Shown here one piece after another: positions 39,890 to 47,432 of a stretch of DNA of 61,521 nucleotides (the stretch's first letter is position 1; each line of letters begins with the position of its first letter). The stretch comes from a virus: positions 1 through 61,521 of the IMG/VR virus record IMGVR_UViG_3300042465_003931; one strand, written 5' to 3'. The notes under the pieces are model-generated. The model searched no databases, was not told where the DNA came from, and saw only the letters and a list, made by a program, of their open reading frames with translations. The translations under genes were made by a program, and so were the position numbers.

Positions 39890-39947
39890 TGTCGCGTTAG
39901 CGACAAAGCCCTATAGAGCTTGACAACCGCTGTGGATGTGGTACAGT
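39890..39947 (+). promoter_or_regulatory. Rightward promoter for leader RNA and replication operon
   Basis: TTGACA (39920-39925), 16-bp spacer, TACAGT (39942-39947). A 6-bp-arm palindrome TGTCGC GTTA GCGACA (39890-39905) sits 14 bp upstream of the -35 and may be an operator. The start of transcription would be near 39954, just before the first structured element. Confidence 0.7.
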
Positions 39948-39960
39948 GGATCTTGTTGGC

Positions 39961-40346
39961 GTGAGAACCGACGTTCGGAGCCCTTGCTCATCGACCCGCC
40001 CCCCAGCCCCCGGGGGGTTCTCACCGGGTCGAGTAGCAAGGGCTTTGTCGTTTCTGCACCAACCGTACTCCGCACGACAGCAAGGGGTCTAGAGTGCCTG
40101 CGCGGAAGAAAAGCTCTACACGGTAAGCCGTGGGCTTGATGATGACGATGTGTGTGACAAGTCTTGCTGTGGCTCCCTTAAGTGCAGCCGTCTGGCTACA
40201 GCAAGGCTCTGCTAAATGGGTGCGACTCCCTGTGTCACTCCGAGTCGCCGTCATCATCAAGCCTATGGCCGGGGGCAGTTCCCGTAGAACCCGTGCGGCT
40301 AGCCGTAACCTCAAGCCGGGGGGTGTCTGAAAAGGCACATGAGGTT
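39961..40346 (+). ncRNA. Candidate structured RNA / long 5' leader with pseudoknots
   Basis: Perfect complementary segments fill this gene-free stretch. Element 1: GTGAGAACC (39961) with 40016-40024; AGCCCTTGCT (39979) with 40035-40044; TCGACCCG (39991) with 40025-40032; the first crosses the other two, a pseudoknot. Then TAGAG (40090)/CTCTA (40114) directly followed by CACGG/CCGTG (40119-40132), directly followed by a 15-bp stem 40133-40147/40249-40263. Inside it are CTTGCTGT (40163)/40198-40205, GCGACTC (40222)/40242-40248 and a crossing pair GTGACA (40154)/40233-40238. A last pair is AACCTCA (40307)/40340-40346. It may be a regulatory leader or a separate RNA. No protein-like frame fits. 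Confidence 0.65.
39962..39976. promoter_or_regulatory. LexA-type operator (copy 2)
   Basis: TGAGAACCGACGTTC contains GAAC-N4-GTTC and matches 12 of 15 bases of the operator before the LexA-like gene at 50855. It lies about 10 bp after the predicted transcription start, where a bound repressor would block elongation. It overlaps the first strand of the RNA pseudoknot. Confidence 0.5.
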
Positions 40347-40449
40347 CCCGAAAGGGGGTGATCCTCTCCGTACTTCACTGTTTACAGTGGGGTAGGGGGA
40401 GCCTTTGGGTGATCTCCGCCAACTGGTGGGGTGTTTTGTGGAGATGCAC

Positions 40450-40665
40450 ATGGAAGAAGGAAAAGATGAAGCAATGGAGTTTCTCCGGAAACTACCGGAG
40501 GACATTGCGTCAGGCCGTCGCAGGTCTGTTCTTGTGTCTGTGATGGATGGTCATTTGGTCCTCAGTCAGTTTGGCGTGCCTGATGAAGAGGCGCTGTCCA
40601 TGCTGATGCAGGCCATTCAGGTCTACCAGCTGGTCATGCTGGTAGACGAGACAGAGGTTCATTGA
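40450..40665 (+). CDS. Hypothetical 71-residue protein
   Basis: ATG 40450 chosen with GGAG 6 bp upstream; ATG 40444 is possible. It contains MEFLRKLPEDIASGRRRSVL and LVLSQFGVPDEEALSMLMQA, acidic helices around a small strand. It is the first gene of the rightward replication operon. Not recognised. Confidence 0.6.
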   Translation: MEEGKDEAMEFLRKLPEDIASGRRRSVLVSVMDGHLVLSQFGVPDEEALSMLMQAIQVYQLVMLVDETEVH

Positions 40666-40676
40666 AAGGGTAGATC

Positions 40677-41003
40677 ATGAGGATGGACGCTGAACGTAGC
40701 GCCCTTGGGAGAGACCAGGGCATTGCCATCGCGGAAGAGAACGCGGGCATCACGTGGAACCAGAGGGCGACTCAGATCGCCCTTTCCTTTTTCAGAGCCG
40801 CCGGTTCCGAAGGCGCTTTGTTTGAAGACGCCCGGGCGTATGCGGAGTTCCTTGAACTGCCGCCGCCACCATCGCCGAACGCCTGGGGGGCGGTAGCAAA
40901 CTGGTTGAGCAGGAACAACCTGATCGTGAAGACTGGCGTTTACAGGAAGAGCCGGTCGATCAGGAGTCACGCAAGAGAACAACCTGTATGGAGGGTGAAG
41001 TGA
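40677..41003 (+). CDS. Conserved phage protein, helical/winged-helix-like
   Basis: 108 residues. RDQGIAIAEENAGITWNQRA followed by SFFRAAGSEGALFEDARAYA and PNAWGAVANWLSRNNLIVKT GVYRKS is a widespread early phage protein, with a wing-like C-terminus SHAREQPVWRV. Probably DNA-associated near replication genes; function unproven. Confidence 0.65.
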   Translation: MRMDAERSALGRDQGIAIAEENAGITWNQRATQIALSFFRAAGSEGALFEDARAYAEFLELPPPPSPNAWGAVANWLSRNNLIVKTGVYRKSRSIRSHAREQPVWRVK

Positions 41004-41416
41004 ACCTCGATGCAATGGAGACCCTGTACAAGAAGGTTGGACGTAGGTACATCCCTGTAGGTACGGCCATCCGTTTGCACGACCATTACGACAACTTCCT
41101 CAAGGCCGGTCAATGGAGGATGGAGTACTGCCCCAGAGATGGGCGGGGCAGGTTCTGGTATAGGGTTTCCCCTGATTGTGCAAGCTGGTCGGCGGCGGCT
41201 ATGCTGGCCGAAGACGCAATGATCGAGGCGATCAACAAGGCGGGAACAGCCAAGCTACATGGCAGCATTCCTATGAGCAAGAAACAGCAGGATGCCGTTG
41301 CCAAAGCTACAGAGATCCTGAAAGAGGTTGGTCTGCTTCGGCCTTTGTGGTGGGAACACAGTTCTGCCTATGACATTGCTCAGGCAGGCATAGACGCAGT
41401 GAAGGAGTGGAAATGA
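41000..41416 (+). CDS. Hypothetical replication-operon protein
   Basis: 138 residues from GTG 41000, coupled to the previous stop, with GGAGGG 4 bp upstream. The sequence (LYKKVGRRYIPVGTAIRLHD, HSSAYDIAQAGIDAVKEW) is mixed alpha/beta. A related pattern YKKVGRRYVPV is common in phage early genes. Function unknown. Confidence 0.6.
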   Translation: MNLDAMETLYKKVGRRYIPVGTAIRLHDHYDNFLKAGQWRMEYCPRDGRGRFWYRVSPDCASWSAAAMLAEDAMIEAINKAGTAKLHGSIPMSKKQQDAVAKATEILKEVGLLRPLWWEHSSAYDIAQAGIDAVKEWK

Positions 41417-41685
41417 GCACGCCGGGTCCGTGGAAGTGGTTTGAGACTGAAGATGGCAGATGCCGCATCAATCCAAAGGGCGGCGGTCTTGTGATTGCCG
41501 AGTGCGCGGTGATGGAGCCATTCAGCGAAGAGCAGCGTTCAAACGCTCGCTTGATCGCTGCCGCGCCGGATTTGCTGGAGGCATTGCGCAGTCTGGAGCT
41601 ATCGGCTGATTTGCCCGCCATGTTCAACGATCCAGTGCGAGTTAAAGCCCGCGCCGCCATTGCCAAAGTACATGGCGACGCATGA
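41413..41685 (+). CDS. Conserved phage protein, TPGPW family
   Basis: 90 residues from ATG 41413, overlapping the previous stop, with GAAGGAG upstream. STPGPWKWFETEDGRCRINP, then SNARLIAAAPDLLEALRSLE and RAAIAKVHGDA define a very common phage family of unknown function. Overlaps the next ATG by 4 bp. Confidence 0.7.
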   Translation: MSTPGPWKWFETEDGRCRINPKGGGLVIAECAVMEPFSEEQRSNARLIAAAPDLLEALRSLELSADLPAMFNDPVRVKARAAIAKVHGDA

Positions 41686-42167
41686 GAAAGAAGAAGGCCA
41701 CGCCACGCGGGCACATCAACCCGATGGCACACCTGACAACCATGATGGGCGTATCCCTGCTGTCAAAGGATGACAGGACCGTGTGGGCACTTGAGATGAG
41801 GGCGGCTCTCGATGCGGTGCGGGAAGCCAAGGCGACCAGGGATCACTGGAACACCATTTTCAACTCGGTCAATCTGGCAGAAGAATTTTCCCGGATGGGG
41901 CTGGTGACCGATCCTGACGGCATTCTGAAGGATGCCGAGAAAGCATGCGAACAGATCATCAAGCGGCAAAAGACAGGGGTGCTATCTGTAAGGGCAAGTG
42001 AACTTGCTGCTCTTCGTGCTCTTGAGTCGGCAATGATCGACGTGCTTGGTAGCGTCACAAACTCAGAGCGTTTCAACGCAGAAGAACGCGTGCGGGCAAG
42101 GACGCAGGCCGCTTTGAACGGATCTGTTCCCGGCGCAATCGTGTTGGAGTATCAAGATGAGCGATGA
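41682..42167 (+). CDS. Conserved phage hypothetical protein
   Basis: 161 residues: a basic N-terminus (RKKKATPRGHINPMAHLTTM) and then helical region (DRTVWALEMRAALDAVREAK, RASELAALRALESAMIDVLG). The pattern of NPMAH and MRAALDAxRxGxAT is known from phages of Gram-negative bacteria. No function known. Coupled on both sides. Confidence 0.6.
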   Translation: MRKKKATPRGHINPMAHLTTMMGVSLLSKDDRTVWALEMRAALDAVREAKATRDHWNTIFNSVNLAEEFSRMGLVTDPDGILKDAEKACEQIIKRQKTGVLSVRASELAALRALESAMIDVLGSVTNSERFNAEERVRARTQAALNGSVPGAIVLEYQDER

Positions 42168-42480
42168 AGACAAGACCCTTCAACTGATGAATCAGACCTC
42201 TGGCGCACATTGGGGAGATCATGCCCACTTCCTGCGCTTCGCCAAGGCTCTCAATGATCAGGCGTGGGTGGAGCAGATGAGGCTGCGTCACGCCATGAAC
42301 GATCAGGTACTCAAGTCCTACAACAACGGTAGGCAGGACGAGGCTTTTCAGTGGGGATTGCTTTTCGATCAACACATTTACACAGACTGCCCGAACATCG
42401 AGCATCCCGGGCGTCGACGGCCAGACTGTCCTGTCTGCCAGGAAATGGAACCAAATTGGATGCCATCACTTAAGGAGTAG
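42157..42480 (+). CDS. Hypothetical protein with CPVC motif
   Basis: 107 residues. Helical N-terminus, then YTDCPNIEHPGRRRPDCPVC, with three Cys and a His possibly binding zinc. GGAG lies before the ATG, which overlaps the previous gene by 11 bp. Family not known. Confidence 0.6.
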   Translation: MSDEDKTLQLMNQTSGAHWGDHAHFLRFAKALNDQAWVEQMRLRHAMNDQVLKSYNNGRQDEAFQWGLLFDQHIYTDCPNIEHPGRRRPDCPVCQEMEPNWMPSLKE

Positions 42481-42482
42481 TC

Positions 42483-42743
42483 ATGCCATCGTCACCAGGG
42501 TACAAGAGGAACTACGAGCAAGAGTACAAAACGCAAGTAGGTAGGGAAGAGCATCCGAGCAGGATGGAAAGACAAAAAGCCCGCCGAAAGATGGATGCAA
42601 ACGGCGTTGACCGGGCGGGCAAGGATGTCTCTCATAAGAAAGCTCTATCCAAGGGCGGCAAGAACAATGACGGGGTGAAGCTCCAATCCCCATCCAAGAA
42701 CAGGAGCTTCCCGAGAACCAAGTCTGGAGCGATGCGTGATTGA
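42483..42743 (+). CDS. HNH-related small protein
   Basis: 86 residues. VDRAGKDVSHKKALSKGGKN NDGVKLQSPSKNRSFPR follows the D-x-H-x-x-x-L-S-x-G-G-x-N-x8-N-R outline of HNH folds, but the first Asp-His pair is VSH, so catalysis is doubtful. Similar proteins are found in phages near replication genes. AAGGAG precedes the ATG. Confidence 0.6.
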   Translation: MPSSPGYKRNYEQEYKTQVGREEHPSRMERQKARRKMDANGVDRAGKDVSHKKALSKGGKNNDGVKLQSPSKNRSFPRTKSGAMRD

Positions 42744-44412
42744 GGCACTGGTTGAAGGCCTTGGCTTCAACGATCACGCGAGAGTGGCGTGTCCTTTTTG
42801 CACGCCCGACCGGAAGAAAAGTAGATCAAAGGACATGAGCCTGACCCGCTCTGACGGCGCGGTGCTGTACTTTTGCCACCACTGTGGTGAAAGGGGCTCA
42901 GTTCAAAACAGGAGAAAGATCTTGTCAGTGGTTCCAAGCCCGAAGGTTTTGCAGAACAAGTTGGATCTGACGCACCGCCAATGGCTACAGGGTCGAGGCA
43001 TTTCAGAGGCCACAGCAGAGAAGGCAAAGCTGTTCTCGGCCCGCAAGTGGTTCGACAAGTTGAACCGGGAGGAGGCTTGTGTTGGCTTTCCCTACTTCAG
43101 GGACGGATCGTTGGTCGCGGTCAAGTACCGCGCCATCTCTGAGAAGGCATTTACACAAGACTCCGGTGGGGCGCATGACTTCTTTGGCGCGGATCTCGTA
43201 GATCCATCGAAGCCTCTCGTCATCGTTGAGGGGGAGGTGGACGCTCTGTCTCTGATGGAGGCAGGAGTTGAGAATGCGGTGTCAGTACCGGGCGGTGCGC
43301 CGGTCAAGGTGGCAGACGGCAAGGTACGCCCAAGCGAAGACAAGAAGTTCGCGTTCGTCTGGAATGCAAACGCCCTGCTTGAGAAGGTTCCCTACGTCGT
43401 TCTCGCCACGGATCAAGACGGACCCGGTCAGGCTTTGGCCGAAGAATTGGCAAGACGGATAGGCAAAGAGAAGTGCCGCCTTGCAAAGTTCTCCGGAAAA
43501 GATCTGAACGACGTACTCAATGACCCCTCACGGGGATCGCAAGCGGTACGGGACATCATCGATGCGGCCCAGCCTTACCCGATCAGCGGTCTTTCGGACG
43601 CGTCGACATACAGGGACAGGCTGGACGATCTGTTCTCCAAGGGAACGGGCAAGGGATCAAGCACCGGCTACCAATCGCTCGACGGCATTTACACAGTCGC
43701 GCCGGGGCAGTTGACCGTGGTCACTGGGTATCCATCCAGTGGCAAATCAAACTTTGTAGATCAGTTGATGGTCAACCTTGCCAAAGGGGAAGACTGGAAG
43801 TTTGCCATTTGTAGTTTCGAGAACCAGCCGGAGATCCACATCAGCAGACTGATGGAGATTTACACGCGCAAAAGATTCTTCGACGGGCGGGACAGGATGA
43901 CAGACCAAGAGAAGGACGACGCCTTTGAATGGGTCCAAGAGCACTTTCTGTTCATTGATTCTCAAGGAGAAGAGCCAAGCACACTCGACTCCATCCTTGA
44001 TCGAGCGCGGGCGGCTGTCAAACGAATGGGCGTAAGAGGTCTGGTGATCGACCCTTACAACTACATTGACCTCAACAAGGGAGAAGACTCCGAAACAAAC
44101 GCAATCAGCAACATGCTGACCCGGGTGCAGAAATTCTGCAAAGCGCACGATGTACACGTCTGGTTCGTTGCTCACCCATCCAAGATGTCCCGGTCAGGAA
44201 ATGACCAACCGAGACCGGACGGAATGAGCATCAGCGGATCAATGGCATGGTGGGCAAAGACAGATTGCGGATTGACAGTCCACAGAGCGGAGAAGTGTGT
44301 GGAAATAGCGGTGTGGAAGTGCCGCTACAGATGGGTTGGAACGCAGGGCGAAACGTCCCTGCTCTACAACAAAGTGGCAGGCACCTACTCTGAAGACCTT
44401 GACAAATTTTGA
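42736..44412 (+). CDS. Bifunctional primase-helicase (T7 gp4-like)
   Basis: 558 residues from a GTG at 42736 overlapping the preceding gene by 8 bp. Zinc-binding C19, C22, C47, C50 (ACPFC, FCHHC); TOPRIM motif PLVIVEGEVDALSLMEAG near 160-178 and ATDQDGPGQ; Walker A GYPSSGKS at 331-338; later RGLVIDPYNYIDL (Walker B) and the SGSMAWWAKTD motif. It primes and unwinds DNA at the fork as a hexamer. It is the main replication enzyme; no DNA polymerase gene is seen in the window. Confidence 0.9.
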   Translation: MIEALVEGLGFNDHARVACPFCTPDRKKSRSKDMSLTRSDGAVLYFCHHCGERGSVQNRRKILSVVPSPKVLQNKLDLTHRQWLQGRGISEATAEKAKLFSARKWFDKLNREEACVGFPYFRDGSLVAVKYRAISEKAFTQDSGGAHDFFGADLVDPSKPLVIVEGEVDALSLMEAGVENAVSVPGGAPVKVADGKVRPSEDKKFAFVWNANALLEKVPYVVLATDQDGPGQALAEELARRIGKEKCRLAKFSGKDLNDVLNDPSRGSQAVRDIIDAAQPYPISGLSDASTYRDRLDDLFSKGTGKGSSTGYQSLDGIYTVAPGQLTVVTGYPSSGKSNFVDQLMVNLAKGEDWKFAICSFENQPEIHISRLMEIYTRKRFFDGRDRMTDQEKDDAFEWVQEHFLFIDSQGEEPSTLDSILDRARAAVKRMGVRGLVIDPYNYIDLNKGEDSETNAISNMLTRVQKFCKAHDVHVWFVAHPSKMSRSGNDQPRPDGMSISGSMAWWAKTDCGLTVHRAEKCVEIAVWKCRYRWVGTQGETSLLYNKVAGTYSEDLDKF

Positions 44413-44419
44413 GGGCACC

Positions 44420-44989
44420 ATGATTGATCTATTGGCAACACGACCCCACACGGATGTGCAAAGCCGTGCATGCGCGAGGCTGCTGACGGCGGTGATCGCG
44501 GATTCGATCCGCTCCATCGGAACCAAACCGTCCGCCATGGAGCAGCGTTTATACGAGTCCATGGGTGACTCGCACCTGTCCTTGAATTTCCTGTTTAACC
44601 CGACGTCACCGTTTGATGCCTATTGCAAGTTGATCGGACTCGACGCGGACCTGATCAGGCGGGCAATTTCGGGCAACGCGGAACATGGTCCGACGTCGAT
44701 CAAGGTCTGGAGCGAATCGGAGCAAAGGAACGCGCAAGCCAGGATCCGCTGGTTCCTTGCAAAACCAATGGTGCCCATGGCCCCCAAAAGAGATGAGCCC
44801 GCCGAAGCGGGCCCTTCTTTGTCAACGAGATCAGCGAGCGTAAAAGATAGCCCGTTTACATGTTGGGTATCGACCGACGAATCGGGGAACCCGCTCGATG
44901 GTCATCAGGTAGACAGACCACCCTTGCCGACTCCATTTGATGTACTTCTCCGCATGCCGGACAAATCCGTCGTGCGGGATAAGGTCTAG
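44420..44989 (+). CDS. Hypothetical protein, last gene of replication operon
   Basis: 189 residues from ATG 44420 (GAGGG upstream). The first ~115 residues (LLTAVIADSIRSIGTKPSAM, FDAYCKLIGLDADLIRRAIS) form a helical domain seen in phage early proteins. After about 44797 the frame continues across a terminator and overlaps the convergent gene 44831-45085 by 155 bp, so the C-terminal 60 residues may be non-native. Function unknown. Confidence 0.55.
   Translation: MIDLLATRPHTDVQSRACARLLTAVIADSIRSIGTKPSAMEQRLYESMGDSHLSLNFLFNPTSPFDAYCKLIGLDADLIRRAISGNAEHGPTSIKVWSESEQRNAQARIRWFLAKPMVPMAPKRDEPAEAGPSLSTRSASVKDSPFTCWVSTDESGNPLDGHQVDRPPLPTPFDVLLRMPDKSVVRDKV
44797..44821 (+). terminator. Intrinsic terminator inside the 44420 gene
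   Basis: GCCCGC and GCGGGC form a 6-bp GC-only stem with a CGAA tetraloop, followed by CCTTCTTTG. It acts rightward. Its position 170 bp before the stop of the open frame is odd, suggesting that the ancestral gene ended near here or that transcripts lack a stop codon. Confidence 0.55.
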
Positions 44990-45085
44990 GTCGTCCTCCT
45001 TGTAGGCCTCTTGAAGGAATCCAGGGTCACGGTCAGTGATGCACTTGACCCTGGGCTCATGGTGCATTGGGTTGCTGCGGCTCAT
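44831..45085 (-). CDS. Hypothetical basic protein
   Basis: 84 residues from ATG 45085. RHAEKYIKWSRQGWSVYLMT then RVPRFVGRYPTCKRAIFYAR is basic and aromatic. The ATG overlaps the stop of the bL12-like gene. It converges with the replication operon. Function unknown. Confidence 0.6.
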   Translation of the reverse strand: MSRSNPMHHEPRVKCITDRDPGFLQEAYKEDDLDLIPHDGFVRHAEKYIKWSRQGWSVYLMTIERVPRFVGRYPTCKRAIFYAR

Positions 45086-45390
45086 TGGAGCAATCTCTCG
45101 ATCATTTGGCGCTCGGTCGCGCCGTTCATCTGGCCGATCTCGTCCGCGATGTCCTTGGACTCCTTCAGCCCGAGCCCCCGGTGCATCCGAATGATCTTGA
45201 TCGCCTCGATCTTCATACCCCTGCGCAGGGCGTCGAGCGCCTCGATTGCCCAACCGGGCGCGTCGATCACGTTGGCTGCGCGGATCAGCGCGTCCGGGTC
45301 GATCCTGGCCAATGTAAACAGCAGGCCCAGGGCGTCTCGTTTGCCCTCGGCCACGTCTTGCAGGATCTTGATGGCGTCTTGATAGTTCAT
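45082..45390 (-). CDS. bL12 C-terminal-domain-like protein
   Basis: 102 residues. Residues ~66-90 (KIEAIKIIRMHRGLGLKESK DIADEI) match the C-terminal domain of ribosomal protein L7/L12, the part that recruits translation factors (I-K-x-x-R-x-x-x-G-L-G-L-K-E-x-K). The N-terminal half is a helical domain unlike the bL12 dimerisation domain. It could interact with host factors or simply reuse the fold. The preceding 162 bp (45391-45552) hold no gene but a CCCCTGCAGGGG palindrome. Confidence 0.65.
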   Translation of the reverse strand: MNYQDAIKILQDVAEGKRDALGLLFTLARIDPDALIRAANVIDAPGWAIEALDALRRGMKIEAIKIIRMHRGLGLKESKDIADEIGQMNGATERQMIERLLQ

Positions 45391-45552
45391 GCGTCCCCCG
45401 ACCCGTCACCAAGTCCGGCGCGGGTATTGGTCCCGGTGATCAAAGGCGGCGCGGTCGCCCGGGATGGCGCGGGCCGTGCCGATGCGCGTTCGTTGACGCG
45501 TTTACATTTGTGCGAATGCTTCCCTTCCCCTGCAGGGGATGGACTACTGGTC

Positions 45553-45627
45553 TCAAATCACGCCGGTCAGCATCAGCGCCGCGATCACGGCGCAGAGGAT
45601 CAGCAACAGTCGGTCGTCGTCGTTCAT
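45553..45627 (-). CDS. 24-residue membrane micropeptide
   Basis: Translates to MNDDDRLLLILCAVIAALML plus TGVI: acidic N-terminus and one hydrophobic helix. The ATG overlaps the stop of the CobT-like gene (ATGA), and AAGGGGG is about 5 bp upstream. Its layout is the same as the micropeptide at 31312-31377. Confidence 0.5.
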   Translation of the reverse strand: MNDDDRLLLILCAVIAALMLTGVI

Positions 45628-47432
45628 CGTGCCCCCTTCATCTGCCCGAATGCCACGCGGCCCAGGTCCTCCAGTCGGTCGACCTGCACGGCTGAATCCC
45701 CGTAGGTCTCGCTGACGTTGTGCCCAATCCCCACGCCGATCACGCGGATCCCAAGCCCCCGGGCGGCGTCTAGTTGGCGGGCGGTGGTCCATACGTTGCC
45801 GTCCCCGTCGCTGATGCTGATCAGGATCTTGCGCTGCGCGGGGTGCGCCATCAGTGCTTCGGTCGCGTACCGTGCGGCGGCGTAGTCGTTCGTGTCACCC
45901 TGGCCATGCAGGCGGCGCAGGTCGGGCAGCGCCTTGCGCCACGGTTGGCCCCATTGCTTGAGGACCGTCGAGTCGGTGCCGAACGTGAGCAACAGGGACT
46001 CGCCTCGGGCCTGGGCGATAGCGTCGAGCAGGGCGGTGCATGTGGCCACTGCCAACCCAATTCGGGAAGTCGCCACGCGGTCGCGAATCATCTCCAGTCG
46101 GTGCGTGTCGCGCACATTGCAGCCGCCCGTGGGGAACATCGATCCGCTAACGTCCAGCATGATTGCCACTGCTGAGTCAACTCCATCCGTCGAATGACGG
46201 CGGGCGAACACCTCGCGCCTGCCTGTCGCCACGCTGGCGAGTGCGGGCCGGTGCAGGGTGCCGGACCGATAGCCGCCCTCGCGCCACTCGGTCGCGCTGT
46301 TCTCCAGCAGGCGGCGGACCTCCAGGCGGAGGCGGGCCGGGACCGCTGCCTCTGTGGGCCAGATGTCCATCGGCGCGCAAGAGGGCAGGCGGGCCCGCAG
46401 CACGGATTCCCGGGTGTAGGTTCCGCCCGGCGCGCTCTCCTCGGGCCTGGGTTGAGAGGGCTCGACCTCCCGTGCTTGCTGGTGCCCGCTGGGGGCCCTG
46501 GCGGGGCCTGTGGGCTCGTCCTGTGGTTCACCCTTGCCCTGGCCTTCGGCTGCGCCTTGCGCGTCTCCTGCGCCTTCCTGGCCGTCTTCCTGGCCGTCGC
46601 CCTGGCCTGCGCTCTGGCCTTGCTGGCCGTCCTGGCCTTGTCCTTTGCCCTGGCCTTGCGCGTCTCCTGCGCCGTCCTGTCCGTCCTGTCCGTCCTGGCC
46701 GTCGTCCTGGCCTTGCTGGCCGTCCTGGTCCTGGTCGCCTTGTCCCTGGTTCTGTTGGTTCTGTTGGTTCTGCTGGTTCTGTTGGTTCTGCTGGTTCTGT
46801 TGGTTCTGCTGGGGCGGCTGTTGCAGTTGATCGAACACCCAGCGGGCAAGCTCTAGGGTGTCGGCGGTCGAGTGGCAGGCGTCGAGCCGTGACGCGGCGG
46901 TGCGCCAGATCGGCAGCAACTCGGCGGGCGTGGGCACGGTGTGCCCGTAGCCGCGCAGGTAGACCGCCAGACTGAAGGGGTACTGTGCCGGGTCGGACCA
47001 GTCATTCACCGCCTCGCGGGCCTGGGTGACCATGGTACCGAGTAGCTCCCTCAGCAGGTTGCCAATGTTCCCGGTCAGTCCCTCGCGGATGGCGCGTCGC
47101 TCGATCCAGGCGTCCTCGATTGCGTTGTGGAGCGTGTCGACGTAGGGTCGACCGTCGGACCATGTGAACGTGGTGAGCTTTCGGTGCAGTAGCTCGTGCA
47201 CCACATAGCCCGCGTAGTGGTGGATCGTGGCGCGGGTGACGGTGGCGGCGTCGCCGATATCGGACAGGATCATGTCGCCGCTGGAGTTAATCGCGGCGGT
47301 CTGGATTCGGCTCGACCACTGGACCGTGATCGGCTGCAATTCGAGCGCCTTGCACAGTCGATGCGCGAACGCCTCGAGCCCTGCGCGGGCCTCGATGCCG
47401 CGCATGGTGCGGCTCATAAGTAGATCGGTCAC
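45624..47432 (-). CDS. CobT-like VWA-domain protein with HExxH motif
   Basis: 602 residues from GTG 47432 overlapping the ATPase stop. N-terminal metal site HELLH (79-83) with NAIEDAWIE (103-111) as possible third ligand. Residues ~206-340 are a Gln/Asn repeat (QQN) then Gly/Gln/Asp low-complexity linker. The C-terminal VWA domain has MIDAS DVSGSM (427-432) and later SISDGDG. The plan is that of CobT, the cobaltochelatase partner of CobS; phage versions have no proven substrate. It probably works with the ATPase upstream to remodel or metallate a target. Confidence 0.8.
   Translation of the reverse strand: MTDLLMSRTMRGIEARAGLEAFAHRLCKALELQPITVQWSSRIQTAAINSSGDMILSDIGDAATVTRATIHHYAGYVVHELLHRKLTTFTWSDGRPYVDTLHNAIEDAWIERRAIREGLTGNIGNLLRELLGTMVTQAREAVNDWSDPAQYPFSLAVYLRGYGHTVPTPAELLPIWRTAASRLDACHSTADTLELARWVFDQLQQPPQQNQQNQQNQQNQQNQQNQQNQGQGDQDQDGQQGQDDGQDGQDGQDGAGDAQGQGKGQGQDGQQGQSAGQGDGQEDGQEGAGDAQGAAEGQGKGEPQDEPTGPARAPSGHQQAREVEPSQPRPEESAPGGTYTRESVLRARLPSCAPMDIWPTEAAVPARLRLEVRRLLENSATEWREGGYRSGTLHRPALASVATGRREVFARRHSTDGVDSAVAIMLDVSGSMFPTGGCNVRDTHRLEMIRDRVATSRIGLAVATCTALLDAIAQARGESLLLTFGTDSTVLKQWGQPWRKALPDLRRLHGQGDTNDYAAARYATEALMAHPAQRKILISISDGDGNVWTTARQLDAARGLGIRVIGVGIGHNVSETYGDSAVQVDRLEDLGRVAFGQMKGAR

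Noticed and set aside
39961-40044. HDV-like self-cleaving ribozyme
   Set aside because: The first pseudoknot has a similar order of strands, but no P4 hairpin or catalytic C fits between the 3' strands of stems 1 and 2, which abut directly.
39936-40330. Short rightward open frames in the structured leader (39936-40139, 40130-40330)
   Set aside because: Their composition is unlike neighbouring proteins (runs such as PPPSPRG, no ribosome site), and the inverted repeats fully explain the sequence.
46163-46975. Rightward frames opposite the CobT-like gene
   Set aside because: They arise from the low-complexity Gln/Gly linker and GC-rich codons read antisense; the repeats (LVLLVLLV) are artefacts.
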